Source: Pseudomonas sp. GM48
GTDB taxonomy: Bacteria > Pseudomonadota > Gammaproteobacteria > Pseudomonadales > Pseudomonadaceae
Direction: 5' to 3'
NCBI RefSeq assembly: GCF_000282335.1
Contig: NZ_AKJM01000043.1
Coordinates: 1 to 43,568 of the forward strand
Length of the DNA stretch: 43,568 nt
In this document: positions 8,000 through 15,856 of the stretch, in pieces
Numbering within the stretch: position 1 is the first letter of the stretch
How the letters are laid out: the number at the start of each line of letters is the position of its first letter
Made by a program: the position numbers and the translations under genes
The notes under the pieces: generated by a model
Told to the model about the DNA's origin: nothing
What the model saw: the letters and a program-made list of their open reading frames with translations, nothing else
Databases searched by the model: none

Positions 8000-8971
8000 T
8001 CAGTCTTCGAACTGGCGGCGTTCTGCTTCGATAGCTTGCGCCAGGGCCAGGGCTTCGGCCTCTTCGTCCGACAGTTCCGGCTCGGGTTTCGGCTGTTCGA
8101 GGGCGGCAACGGCAGCCAGCAGTTTTTCGCGGGCTTCGGCAACGCCGAGGATGTCGTCGGCCTGCTCCGGTTCAATTTCCGGCTCAGCCTCGGGTTGTGC
8201 CGCTTCGACTTCTGGCTCAATGACCGACTGTTCCGAATCGAATTCAGGCGATGCCCCATCACGCAGCAAGTCGTCGAAGTCAGTCTTGAGCCCCTCCTCC
8301 ATGCTGTCCAGCTCCAGCAACAGCGTGTGGAAACTGGTTTCTTCCTTCGGTTCTGCCGGTTCCGCGCTGGCGTCGGCCAACTCTTGCAACCCGGCGGGTA
8401 CGGGCGCGTCGTCGAAATCGAGCACCGGGTCCGGTTCCAACTCGCGCAGTTCCGCCAGCGGTGGCAAGTCGTCGAGGTTTTTCAGGTTGAAGTGATCGAG
8501 GAACGCCTTGGTGGTCGCGAACATCGCCGGTTTCCCGGGTACGTCGCGGTGGCCGACGATACGGATCCACTCGCGCTCCATCAAGGTCTTGACGATGTTG
8601 CTGTTGACCGCCACGCCCCGCACGTCTTCGATTTCGCCACGGGTGATCGGTTGGCGATAGGCAATCAGGGCCATGGTTTCGAGCATGGCGCGGGAGTAAC
8701 GCTGCGGACGCTCTTCCCACAAACGCCCGACCCACGGAGAATATTTCTCGCGAATTTGCAGGCGATACCCCGAGGCCACTTCCTTCAGTTCAAACGCACG
8801 GCCATCGCAGGACTTCGCCAGAATCGCCAGGGCCTTCTTGAAGACCGGCGGCTCCGGCCGCTCGCCTTCTTCGAAGAGTTCGAACAGGCTTTCCAAAGAT
8901 TGCGGCTTTCCCGAGGCCAACAGAAAGGCTTCAAGCAAGGGTGCCAGATCACGGGGGTCAGTCAGGTTCAT
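8000..8971 (-). CDS. scpB: chromosome segregation and condensation protein ScpB
   Basis: ScpB is the winged-helix (kite) subunit of the Smc-ScpAB condensin. The conserved core covers residues 1-180: LAPLLEAFLLASGKP, RYSRAMLETMALIAYRQPIT, RGEIEDVRGV and a long FATTKAFLDHFNLKNLDDLP segment. Residues about 185-323 form an acidic Glu/Asp/Pro-rich tail longer than in the family core, typical of Pseudomonas and probably disordered. It starts 11 bp after scpA stops, so the two are co-translated. The ribosome site is weak, which fits coupling to scpA. Confidence 0.95.
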   Translation of the reverse strand: MNLTDPRDLAPLLEAFLLASGKPQSLESLFELFEEGERPEPPVFKKALAILAKSCDGRAFELKEVASGYRLQIREKYSPWVGRLWEERPQRYSRAMLETMALIAYRQPITRGEIEDVRGVAVNSNIVKTLMEREWIRIVGHRDVPGKPAMFATTKAFLDHFNLKNLDDLPPLAELRELEPDPVLDFDDAPVPAGLQELADASAEPAEPKEETSFHTLLLELDSMEEGLKTDFDDLLRDGASPEFDSEQSVIEPEVEAAQPEAEPEIEPEQADDILGVAEAREKLLAAVAALEQPKPEPELSDEEAEALALAQAIEAERRQFED

Positions 8972-8982
8972 GATTCAACTCG

Positions 8983-9801
8983 TTATTCGGCTCGGGCTCG
9001 CACGTGGATCGCGGCAAATGGCTCATTCTGCACCAGCTCGACCAGGGATTCCTTGACCAGTTCAAGGATCGCCATAAAGGTCACCACCACGCCCAGACGC
9101 CCTTCTTCTGCTGTAAACAACTCGACAAACGGCACGAAGCCGCCACCCTTGAGCCGCTCCAGTACATCGCTCATGCGCTCCCGGGTCGACAGCGCCTCGC
9201 GGCTGACCTGGTGGCTTTCGAACATGTCGCCACGGCGCAGCACCTCGGCCATGGACAGCAGCAGCTCGGACAAACGCACGTCCGGCAACAACTTGCGCGC
9301 CCGGGCCTCCGGGGCATCGAGCTTGGGCACCACCACATCGCGACCGACGCGGCTCAGGCCATCGATGCCTTCGGCGGCAGCCTTGAAACGCTCATATTCC
9401 TGCAAACGGCGGATCAGTTCGGCGCGCGGATCTTCCTCTTCGTCTTCGACGGTTTCAGCCCGTGGCAGCAGCATCCGCGACTTGATCTCGGCCAGCATCG
9501 CGGCCATCACCAGGTACTCGGCGGCCAGCTCCAGGCGCACTGACTGCATCAACTCGACGTAGCCCATGTACTGGCGGGTGATTTCCGCCACCGGGATATC
9601 GAGGATGTTGATGTTCTGCTTGCGGATCAGGTACAGCAGCAGGTCGAGAGGACCTTCGAACGCCTCGAGAAAGACCTCGAGGGCATCCGGCGGGATGTAC
9701 AGGTCCAGCGGCATTTCCATGACCGCCTGGCCATAGACCATGGCGAAGGGTAGTTCCTGCTGGGCTCCGGCCTGACTGTCGACGGGTTCTACTGCGGACA
9801 T
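8983..9801 (-). CDS. scpA: segregation and condensation protein A (ScpA kleisin)
   Basis: The 272-aa kleisin bridges Smc heads and binds ScpB. Its signature is near residue 43 onward: LEVFLEAFEGPLDLLLYLI, then RKQNINILDIPVAEITRQYM and YLVMAAMLAEIKSRMLLP. The C-terminal winged helix includes FVPFVELFTAEEGRLGVVV and FMAILELVKE. The ATG follows the TAG of yciO with no intervening base (TAGATG at 9799-9804), indicating translational coupling. The 43 residues before the core are a variable leader. Confidence 0.95.
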   Translation of the reverse strand: MSAVEPVDSQAGAQQELPFAMVYGQAVMEMPLDLYIPPDALEVFLEAFEGPLDLLLYLIRKQNINILDIPVAEITRQYMGYVELMQSVRLELAAEYLVMAAMLAEIKSRMLLPRAETVEDEEEDPRAELIRRLQEYERFKAAAEGIDGLSRVGRDVVVPKLDAPEARARKLLPDVRLSELLLSMAEVLRRGDMFESHQVSREALSTRERMSDVLERLKGGGFVPFVELFTAEEGRLGVVVTFMAILELVKESLVELVQNEPFAAIHVRARAE

Positions 9802-10431
9802 CTAGGCCTCGACCATGAACGGCGCAGGGTCGCCGCAACCGACGCGGATGACTTCCGGCTCACCGTCGGCGAGGTTGATCACGGTCGACGCCTTGATCCC
9901 GCCGAAACCGCCGTCGATGATCAGATCGACCTGGTGCTCGAGCAACTGGCGCATTTCATAGGGGTCATACATCGGGTCGGTTTCACCGGGCATGATCAGA
10001 CTCACGCTCATCAACGGCTCGCCGAGCTGCTCCAGCAGTGCCAGGGCAATCGGATGGCTTGGCACCCGCAGGCCGATGGTGCGTTTTTTCGGGTGCAGCA
10101 ACAGTCGCGGTACTTCGCGGGTGGCGTTGAGAATGAAGGTGTACGGCCCCGGCAAGTGGGCCTTGAGCAAGCGGAAAGTGCCAGTGTCGATCTTGGCGAA
10201 CAGCCCCAGTTGCGACAGATCACAGCAAATCAGCGCGAAGTTGTGCTTTTCATCCAGCCCGCGCAAACGTCGCACGCGCTCCACAGCCACCTTGTCGCCG
10301 ATCTGGCAACCAATGGCGTAGGAAGAGTCTGTGGGATAAATCACCACCCCGCCCTTGCGGATGATCTCGACCGCCTGTTTGATCAGGCGCGGTTGCGGGT
10401 TTTCCGGATGAATCTGGAAAAATTGACTCAC
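9802..10431 (-). CDS. yciO: YciO, Sua5/YrdC-family protein
   Basis: This 209-aa YrdC-fold protein is related to threonylcarbamoyl-AMP synthase, which makes the precursor for the t6A37 modification of tRNA. Motifs include KQAVEIIRKGGVVIYPTDS at residues 18-36, GLDEKHNFALICCDLSQ, LLKAHLPGPYTFIL, RTIGLRVPSHPI and STVINLADGEPEVIRVG. YciO proteins form a branch distinct from TsaC, with weak or undefined in vivo activity. I chose the GTG at 10429-10431, which follows AGGTAGAG and gives the usual length; an upstream ATG (10470) lacks a ribosome site. It lies between rnm (13-bp gap) and scpA (0-bp gap). Confidence 0.88.
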   Translation of the reverse strand: MSQFFQIHPENPQPRLIKQAVEIIRKGGVVIYPTDSSYAIGCQIGDKVAVERVRRLRGLDEKHNFALICCDLSQLGLFAKIDTGTFRLLKAHLPGPYTFILNATREVPRLLLHPKKRTIGLRVPSHPIALALLEQLGEPLMSVSLIMPGETDPMYDPYEMRQLLEHQVDLIIDGGFGGIKASTVINLADGEPEVIRVGCGDPAPFMVEA

Positions 10432-10444
10432 ATTCTCTACCTGT

Positions 10445-11308
10445 TCAGACGGCGGCAATAACTGGGTCATGTTTGAATCGACACCATAGCGGTGGCAAAT
10501 CCTCCGGGAGTGGCCGGTATTCACCGATCTCCGACCAGCCTCCGGGGCCATGAAAATCACTGCCGGCGCTGACCAGCAGACCGAACTCGCGGGCCAGAAT
10601 GGCCAGGCTGCCCACTTGCTCGGCAGGCTGATAACCATTGACCACTTCGATGGCGTGGCCCCCTGCTTGAATATAGTCGGCAATCAGGCGACGTCGCTTG
10701 CTGCGCGTGAATTCGTAGTGCCAGGGATGTGCCAGGCTGACCCAGGCTTGAGCCGCGCGCAGGGTCTCGACGGTTTCTTCCAGGGTCGGCCAGTGTTGCT
10801 TGACGTCACCCAGCTTGCCGGCACCCAGCCATTTGCGGAACGCCTCGGCGCGATCCTTGACGAAACCTTCACGCACCATCCAGTCGGCGAAATGCGGGCG
10901 GGCCGGCGCGTTGCCGCTGTCGCCCAGTTCCTGCTGGATCTTGCGGGCGCCTTCAAGCGCCCCCGGCATGCCTTTCAACGCCAGTTTGCGGCTGATTTCC
11001 TCGGAGCGCAGCCAACGGCCATCACGTAATTTGGCGATGGCCTCGACCAGCGGCGCGGCATTCACGTCAAAACCGTAGCCCAATACATGAATGGTCGCGC
11101 CGCCCCAGGTGCAGGACAATTCGACGCCGTTGACCAGTTGCATCCCCAGCGCGGCGGCCGCGTGCCGGGCCTCGTCGAGGCCTTCAAGGGTATCGTGATC
11201 GGTCAAGGCCAGGACTCGCACGCCTTTCTCGAACGCCCGCGCCACCAGAACCGCAGGCGCCAGGGCGCCATCGGAGGCCGTGCTATGGCAGTGCAAATCA
11301 ACATTCAC
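10445..11308 (-). CDS. rnm: PHP-domain 5'-3' exoribonuclease / 3',5'-nucleotide phosphatase (RNase AM, YciV)
   Basis: The 287-aa PHP metallo-phosphoesterase carries the expected metal motifs: DLHCHSTASDG at residues 4-14, ALTDHDTLEG, a Glu in GVELSC, SLAHPW and AGSDFHGP near the C-terminus. Characterised relatives (E. coli YciV) remove the 5' phosphate from 3',5'-nucleotide bisphosphates and trim 5' ends of rRNA. Linkage to yciO is shared with E. coli. The GTG at 11306-11308 (VNVDLHCHS) is the likely start, with GAGG about 12 nt upstream; a TTG six codons earlier is the alternative. It is divergent from yciB across 87 bp, which must hold both promoters. Confidence 0.9.
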   Translation of the reverse strand: MNVDLHCHSTASDGALAPAVLVARAFEKGVRVLALTDHDTLEGLDEARHAAAALGMQLVNGVELSCTWGGATIHVLGYGFDVNAAPLVEAIAKLRDGRWLRSEEISRKLALKGMPGALEGARKIQQELGDSGNAPARPHFADWMVREGFVKDRAEAFRKWLGAGKLGDVKQHWPTLEETVETLRAAQAWVSLAHPWHYEFTRSKRRRLIADYIQAGGHAIEVVNGYQPAEQVGSLAILAREFGLLVSAGSDFHGPGGWSEIGEYRPLPEDLPPLWCRFKHDPVIAAV

Positions 11309-11395
11309 AGGGCTTTGTAACCTCAAATCAGCTGGCGCTATCGCGCGCCCATATGTTTGTTATTATGCCGCCACATCCTGCTTCTGGCTGCCACT

Positions 11396-11992
11396 GTGAA
11401 ACAATTCATCGATTTCATCCCGCTCCTGCTGTTTTTCATCGTCTTCAAAACCGATCCACGGGTCGTCGACATCGCCGGCCATGAGGTCACTGTAGGCGGT
11501 ATTTACAGCGCCACCGCGATGCTGATCGTCAGTTCCCTGGTGGTCTACGGCACACTGTTCATCAAGCAGCGCAAGCTGGAGAAGAGCCAGTGGCTGACCC
11601 TGATCGCCTGCCTGGTCTTCGGCAGCCTGACCCTGGCGTTCCACAGCGAGACATTCCTCAAGTGGAAAGCCCCAGTGGTCAACTGGCTGTTCGCCCTGGC
11701 GTTCATTGGCAGCCACTTCGTCGGTGACAGCCTGCTGATCAAACGCATCATGGGCCATGCATTGACGCTGCCTGACGCAGTCTGGACGCGCCTGAACATC
11801 GCCTGGATCGCCTTTTTCCTGTTTTGCGGTGCCGCCAACCTGTTTGTCGCGTTCACCTTCCAGAGCTACTGGGTCGACTTCAAGGTCTTCGGCAGCCTGG
11901 GCATGACTTTGCTGTTCCTGGTCGGCCAGGGCATCTACCTGTCCCGCCATTTGCACGACGCCGACACCACTACGCCAAAAACCGAGGACTGA
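11396..11992 (+). CDS. yciB: inner-membrane septation protein A, YciB/IspZ family
   Basis: This 198-aa protein has about five hydrophobic helices. Family motifs are [17 protein letters not shown] at the N-terminus, [38 protein letters not shown] and FWRLN-like [11 protein letters not shown]. YciB helps keep the envelope intact and interacts with elongation and division proteins in E. coli. I chose GTG 11396-11398; the upstream in-frame extension has no good start or ribosome site, and none is strong for the GTG either. The yciI ATG follows one base after its TGA. Confidence 0.92.
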   Translation: MKQFIDFIPLLLFFIVFKTDPRVVDIAGHEVTVGGIYSATAMLIVSSLVVYGTLFIKQRKLEKSQWLTLIACLVFGSLTLAFHSETFLKWKAPVVNWLFALAFIGSHFVGDSLLIKRIMGHALTLPDAVWTRLNIAWIAFFLFCGAANLFVAFTFQSYWVDFKVFGSLGMTLLFLVGQGIYLSRHLHDADTTTPKTED

Positions 11993-11993
11993 C

Positions 11994-12293
11994 ATGCTTT
12001 ACGCAATCATTGCCACAGACGTCGCCAACTCCCTGGAAGCCCGCCTGGCCGCACGACCTGCGCATCTTGAGCGCCTGCAAGTACTCAAGGGCGAAGGCCG
12101 CATCGTCCTGGCCGGCCCACACCCGGCGGTCGACAGCAATGATCCGGGCGCGGCGGGTTTCACCGGCAGCCTGATCGTCGCCGAATTCGATTCCCTGAGC
12201 GCCGCCCAGGCCTGGGCCGACGCTGATCCGTACATCGCCGCAGGCGTCTACGCCAACGTTCTGGTCAAGCCGTTCAAGCAAGTCCTGCCGTAA
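11994..12293 (+). CDS. yciI: YciI family protein
   Basis: The 99-aa product has the YciI ferredoxin-like fold: MLYAIIATD start, a His in [17 protein letters not shown], then AGPHPA and a C-terminal [17 protein letters not shown]. The conserved His and Asp suggest a small enzyme related to muconolactone-isomerase-like folds, but no reaction is established. Linkage to yciB is common in gamma-proteobacteria. It starts one base after the yciB stop and is followed by a 12-bp hairpin. Confidence 0.92.
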   Translation: MLYAIIATDVANSLEARLAARPAHLERLQVLKGEGRIVLAGPHPAVDSNDPGAAGFTGSLIVAEFDSLSAAQAWADADPYIAAGVYANVLVKPFKQVLP

Positions 12294-12315
12294 CTTTCTT
12301 CTCGCAATTGCCCCC

Positions 12316-12345
12316 ACGCGATGAACCTTGTCGGTTCATCGCGTT
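12316..12345 (+). terminator. terminator-like hairpin after yciI
   Basis: ACGCGATGAACC (12316-12327) and GGTTCATCGCGT (12333-12344) form a perfect 12-bp stem with loop TTGTC. Only a short pyrimidine run (TCTC) follows, so termination may be partial. Confidence 0.6.
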
Positions 12346-12386
12346 CTCAATCGCTCATTATTCTCGTTTGCCGGCCGACAACCTGC

Positions 12387-12402
12387 CCAATACTCGTATT
12401 GG
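12387..12402. promoter_or_regulatory. inverted repeat just upstream of the coiled-coil gene
   Basis: CCAATAC and GTATTGG form a perfect 7-bp inverted repeat with a TC spacer, ending 4 bp before the AGGAG ribosome site of the gene at 12417. It could be an operator overlapping the start of the transcript or an mRNA hairpin. Confidence 0.35.
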
Positions 12403-12416
12403 AATCAGGAGTCGTG

Positions 12417-12830
12417 ATGCGCAAGAGTCCGTTGTGTCTGATGTTGGTCACGTTGTTGATCGTGGCGCCCGCCCACGGTGAAGAGAGCGCCAATGGTGGT
12501 GGTTCGACGCCCCTGTCCCTGAGCGCCGGCAGCCAGATCACCGAGTTGCAGCAACGCTTGAAAGATAGCGAACGGCAACGGGAAGAACTGAACAAACAAT
12601 TGCAAACTGCCGATAGCGAACGCGAAAGCCCGCTGCTGGCTCGGTTGCGCCAGGAGAACCAGCGTTTGAAGCTGCAACTCAAGGAAGCCCAGGCCAGCAG
12701 TCCGCTGCCACGCCTGCTGACCGACCAGCAACAATGGTTTGTCATTGGCGCCGGGGTAGCGCTATTGGCTCTGCTCTGCGGTATCTTCGCCAGTGGAGCA
12801 AGTCGAAAACGTCGACAATGGCTAAATTGA
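12417..12830 (+). CDS. coiled-coil, C-terminally membrane-anchored periplasmic protein
   Basis: The 137-aa product has a signal peptide (about 1-22, MRKSPLCLMLVTLLIVAPAHG), a coiled coil (about 40-85, LQQRLKDSERQREELNKQL) and a C-terminal helix (QQWFVIGAGVALLALLCGIF) followed by basic RKRRQ. The tail resembles the anchor of YgiM-type SH3 proteins, but the SH3 domain is missing. AGGAG lies 5 nt upstream of the chosen ATG. It ends 7 bp before the response-regulator gene and is probably co-transcribed with it, so a role in envelope-stress sensing is possible but inferred. Confidence 0.75.
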   Translation: MRKSPLCLMLVTLLIVAPAHGEESANGGGSTPLSLSAGSQITELQQRLKDSERQREELNKQLQTADSERESPLLARLRQENQRLKLQLKEAQASSPLPRLLTDQQQWFVIGAGVALLALLCGIFASGASRKRRQWLN

Positions 12831-12837
12831 GTGAGTC

Positions 12838-13515
12838 ATGAGCGAGCTGTTACTTATTGATGATGACCAGGAGCTGTGTGAGCTCCTGAGCAGTTGGCTG
12901 AGCCAGGAAGGGTTTCAGGTACGTGCCTGTCACGATGGCCAGAGCGCACGCCGTGCGCTGGCCGAAACCGCTCCGGCGGCCGTGGTGCTGGATGTAATGT
13001 TGCCCGACGGCAGCGGCCTGGAACTGCTCAAACAGTTGCGCAGCGATCATCCGGATTTGCCGGTGCTGATGCTCTCGGCCCGGGGCGAGCCACTGGACCG
13101 TATCCTCGGCCTGGAACTTGGCGCCGACGATTACCTGGCCAAGCCCTGCGATCCGCGAGAGTTGACCGCCCGCCTGCGCGCTGTCCTGCGCCGTAGCCAC
13201 CCGGCGGCGGTGTCCAGCCAGATGGAACTGGGCGACCTGTGTTTCAGCCCGGTGCGCGGGGTGGTCAGCATCGACGAACAGGAATTCACCCTCACTGTCT
13301 CCGAAAGCCGCCTGCTGGAAGCCTTGCTCAAGCAACCCGGCGAACCCCTGGACAAACAGGAACTGGCGCAGATCGCCCTCGGCCGCAAGCTGACCCTGTA
13401 CGACCGCAGTCTGGACATGCACGTCAGCAACCTGCGCAAGAAGATCGGCCCACACCCCGATGGCCGACCGCGCATCGTGGCCCTGCGCAGCCGCGGCTAT
13501 TACTACAGCCTGTAA
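12838..13515 (+). CDS. OmpR/CpxR-like response regulator
   Basis: This 225-aa regulator has a receiver domain (1-118) with acidic pocket Asp8-10, phospho-acceptor Asp52 in VVLDVMLPDGSG, the Ser of LMLSARGE and Lys in ADDYLAKPCDP. The OmpR winged helix follows (about 130-225), with ESRLLEALLKQPGEPLDKQEL, RSLDMHVSNLRKKIGP and RSRGYYYSL. Gene order with the Spy/CpxP-like protein and the kinase, and similarity to CpxR, suggest envelope-stress control. A CpxR-type direct repeat lies before the Spy-like gene. It is probably the partner of the kinase at 14404, though the two are separated by 890 bp. Confidence 0.88.
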   Translation: MSELLLIDDDQELCELLSSWLSQEGFQVRACHDGQSARRALAETAPAAVVLDVMLPDGSGLELLKQLRSDHPDLPVLMLSARGEPLDRILGLELGADDYLAKPCDPRELTARLRAVLRRSHPAAVSSQMELGDLCFSPVRGVVSIDEQEFTLTVSESRLLEALLKQPGEPLDKQELAQIALGRKLTLYDRSLDMHVSNLRKKIGPHPDGRPRIVALRSRGYYYSL

Positions 13516-13543
13516 ACCGAGAAAGAGCTGGCTAAGTGCGACC

Positions 13544-13634
13544 TGTGGCGAGGGAGCTTGCTCCCGTTGACTGCGCAGCAGTCCCGCTTTTGGGGCCGCT
13601 TCGCAGCCCAGCGGGAGCAAGCTCCCTCGCCACA
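13544..13634. repeat. REPIN of the second family (TGTGGCGAGGGAGCTTGCTC)
   Basis: TGTGGCGAGGGAGCTTGCTC at 13544-13563 is mirrored at about 13611-13634. The spacer contains its own hairpin-forming sequence (GCGCAGCAGT...). The family differs from the GCGGGCTTGCTCGCGAA elements elsewhere and recurs at 28697-28829. It lies just after the response-regulator stop. Confidence 0.9.
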
Positions 13635-13680
13635 GACCGATGCCCCGCATGGCGTTTTGTCAGGTCGGCGGGATATCGTC

Positions 13681-13698
13681 TTTACCCAAGCTTTACCC
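13681..13698 (-). promoter_or_regulatory. CpxR-box-like direct repeat
   Basis: TTTACCC-AAGC-TTTACCC on the plus strand reads as GTAAA-N6-GTAAA on the minus strand, with an 11-bp period. This matches the arrangement of E. coli CpxR sites (two GTAAA boxes). It is about 80-98 bp before the ATG of the Spy/CpxP-like gene, compatible with activation of that gene by the neighbouring CpxR-like regulator. Confidence 0.5.
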
Positions 13699-13778
13699 TC
13701 CGCTGACCGCCGCTGACCTTGATCTGCGTAATCTGTACTCATCCGGAACGTACCGGGAACGAGACAAGGAGATACACC

Positions 13779-14228
13779 ATGCGCAAGACTCTTATCGCTC
13801 TGATGTTCGCTGCTGCCCTGCCGACCGTTGCCATGGCCATGCCTGAAGGCACAGGCCCGATGGATGGGCCGATGGACGGTTCGCGCCACGGCGGTCAGAT
13901 GCACGGCATGCACGGCAAAGGCCCGTACAGTGAACTGGACCTGAGCCGCGAACAGCGCGAGCAGATCCGCAAGATCATGGGCGAGCAGATGCACGAGCGT
14001 AAGCAACTGGTCGAGAAGTACCTGGAGAAACTCTCGCCAGCCGACCAGAAAGCCATGAAAGACGAAATGGCCGCCAAGCACCAGAAAGCCGAAGCCGATG
14101 TGCGTGCGGTGCTAAAACCGGATCAACAGAAGAAATTCGACGAGATCCAGAAAAAACAGGCCGAACGTCGCGCTGAATGGGCCGAGTTCAAAGCCTGGAA
14201 AGCGCAACAAGCGCAAAAAACGCAATAA
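13779..14228 (+). CDS. Spy/CpxP-like periplasmic protein
   Basis: The 149-aa product has a signal peptide (MRKTLIALMFAAALPTVAMA), a Met/His/Gly-rich linker (MDGPMDGSRHGGQMHGMHG) that may bind metal, and a helical, charged domain with an LTxxQ-type repeat (LDLSREQREQIRKIM, later VLKPDQQKKFDEIQ). Spy and CpxP are periplasmic chaperones; CpxP also inhibits CpxA. AAGGAG lies 7 nt before the ATG. It stands between the CpxR-like and CpxA-like genes and ends at a terminator, so it is likely a separate stress-induced transcript. Confidence 0.85.
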   Translation: MRKTLIALMFAAALPTVAMAMPEGTGPMDGPMDGSRHGGQMHGMHGKGPYSELDLSREQREQIRKIMGEQMHERKQLVEKYLEKLSPADQKAMKDEMAAKHQKAEADVRAVLKPDQQKKFDEIQKKQAERRAEWAEFKAWKAQQAQKTQ

Positions 14229-14241
14229 TGCGTTAACCCCG

Positions 14242-14278
14242 GACCCAATGGCCGAACACCGTTGGGTCTGATGTTTTT
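14242..14278 (+). terminator. rho-independent terminator after the Spy/CpxP-like gene
   Basis: GACCCAATGG (14242-14251) pairs with CCGTTGGGTC (14259-14268), with one G-U pair and a 7-nt loop. Five T follow at 14274-14278. Confidence 0.75.
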
Positions 14279-14285
14279 GACCCAA

Positions 14286-14375
14286 TGTGGGAGCGGGCTT
14301 GCTCGCGAAAGCGGTTTGCCAGTTAAAGCATTTGTTGACTGACACACCGCCTTCGCGAGCAAGCCCGCTCCCACA
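14286..14375. repeat. REPIN, standard orientation
   Basis: TGTGGGAGCGGGCTTGCTCG begins at 14286 and the inverted arm ends with CCCACA at 14375. It sits between the Spy-like terminator and the kinase start at 14404, so the kinase promoter must lie within or beside it, or the kinase depends on read-through. Confidence 0.92.
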
Positions 14376-14403
14376 TGGATTGGTGCTGACCTGAGGATTT
14401 TCC

Positions 14404-15747
14404 GTGCGTTCATTGTTCTGGCGTATCCTGGCCAGCTTCTGGCTGGCCATTGCTCTGGTTGCAGGGCTTTCCATCCTGCTCGGGCACATGCTCAACCAGG
14501 ACGCATGGATTCTCAGCCGCCACCCGGGCCTCAACACGCTGGCCGAACAGTGGACGCAAACCTACGAAAGTCAGGGCGAAGACGCCGCTCAGGACATTCT
14601 CCAGCAACGCAAACGCCAGTATCACATCGACGTTCAGGTGCTTAACGAAAGCGGCGATCCGGTGGTGCGCGGCACCTTCCCCAGACGTGCGGCGGCCTTT
14701 GAGGCGCGTCAGAACAATGAGGACCGACGCTTGCCATGGCGGCGTCTGACCGATGAATTCACCAGCGAAAAAACCGGCGACACCTACCTGTTCATCTACC
14801 GCATCCCGCACCCGGAACTGGACGCCTGGCACCGCGAGAGCCTGCTCTGGCCGCTCAGTGCGCTGGGGATCGCCCTGGTGGTGCTGACCCTGTTCAGCCT
14901 GCTGGTGACCTTTTCCATCACGCGCCCGCTCAGCCGTCTGCGCGGAGCGGTGCATGACCTGGGACAAACCGCTTATCAACAGAACAGCCTGGTCAAACTG
15001 GCCAATCGTCGCGATGAGTTCGGCGTCCTCGCCAACGATTTCAATCGCATGGGCGCGCGCCTGCAGAGCCTGATTGGCAGTCAGCGGCAACTGCTGCGGG
15101 ATGTGTCCCACGAACTGCGTTCGCCCCTCGCCCGCCTGCGTATCGCGCTGGCACTGGCGGAACGGGCCACTCCGCAGGAACGGGAGCAGCTCTGGCCGCG
15201 CCTGACCCGTGAATGCGACCGACTGGAAGCGCTAATCAGTGAAATCCTGGTACTGGCGCGGGTCGACTCCGATAACGCCAGTGCGGAAGAGGTGGATCTG
15301 AACGCTTTGCTCAACACCCTGCAAAAAGATGCGCAACTCGGTTCACCCGAGCAGCTCGTGCACCTCGAAGCCGAATCGCAACTGAATCTGAAGGGCTGGC
15401 CAACCATGATCGAACGGGCCGTCGATAACTTGCTGCGCAATGCCCAGCGCTTCAATCCGGTGGATGGCCTGCCGATCGAATTGCAGGCGCTGCGTCAGGG
15501 TGAGCGGATCGTCGTGACCGTGCGCGATCATGGGCCTGGGGTCAGTGCCGAATATCTGAGCCAGCTCGGTGAGCCGTTCTATCGGGCGCCGGGGCAGACA
15601 GCGGCAGGACACGGCCTGGGCCTGGCCATCGCCCGGCGAGCGGCGGAGCGACATGGCGGCTGCCTGGTGCTGGCCAATCACCCTGAAGGCGGGTTCATCG
15701 CCAGCCTGGAATTACCCTTGGTGCCGGGAGCTGTCGTACAACCCTGA
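14404..15747 (+). CDS. CpxA-like sensor histidine kinase
   Basis: This 447-aa inner-membrane kinase has TM1 at about 7-27, a periplasmic sensor loop (28-148), TM2 at about 150-172, HAMP (SITRPLSRLRGAV), HisKA with His236 in LLRDVSHELRSPLARLR, and HATPase with the N box (ERAVDNLLRNAQRFN), G1 box (VRDHGPGV) and G2 box (GHGLGLAIARRAAERHGG). The GTG start is preceded by TGAGGA. The Cpx-type context and partner suggest that it senses envelope damage, possibly restrained by the Spy/CpxP-like protein; the signal is not visible from sequence. Confidence 0.9.
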   Translation: MRSLFWRILASFWLAIALVAGLSILLGHMLNQDAWILSRHPGLNTLAEQWTQTYESQGEDAAQDILQQRKRQYHIDVQVLNESGDPVVRGTFPRRAAAFEARQNNEDRRLPWRRLTDEFTSEKTGDTYLFIYRIPHPELDAWHRESLLWPLSALGIALVVLTLFSLLVTFSITRPLSRLRGAVHDLGQTAYQQNSLVKLANRRDEFGVLANDFNRMGARLQSLIGSQRQLLRDVSHELRSPLARLRIALALAERATPQEREQLWPRLTRECDRLEALISEILVLARVDSDNASAEEVDLNALLNTLQKDAQLGSPEQLVHLEAESQLNLKGWPTMIERAVDNLLRNAQRFNPVDGLPIELQALRQGERIVVTVRDHGPGVSAEYLSQLGEPFYRAPGQTAAGHGLGLAIARRAAERHGGCLVLANHPEGGFIASLELPLVPGAVVQP

Positions 15748-15751
15748 AACC

Positions 15752-15840
15752 TGTGGGAGCGGGCTTGCTCGCGAAGAGGGAGTGTCAGTCGACATCAAAA
15801 TTGACTGATCCACCGCTTTCGCGAGCAAGCCCGCTCCCAC
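15752..15840. repeat. REPIN, standard orientation
   Basis: TGTGGGAGCGGGCTTGCTCG at 15752-15771 is mirrored by an arm ending at 15840. The spacer contains GTCAGTCGACATC, similar to the spacers at 7881 and 27497. It lies between the convergent kinase and nitroreductase genes. Confidence 0.92.
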
Positions 15841-15856
15841 CCTTGATGTGTGCTGT

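Noticed and set aside
6226..9562. Long plus-strand frames opposite rluB, scpB and scpA
   Set aside because: The proteins on the minus strand are unmistakable and the opposite frames are His/Arg-rich without family motifs.
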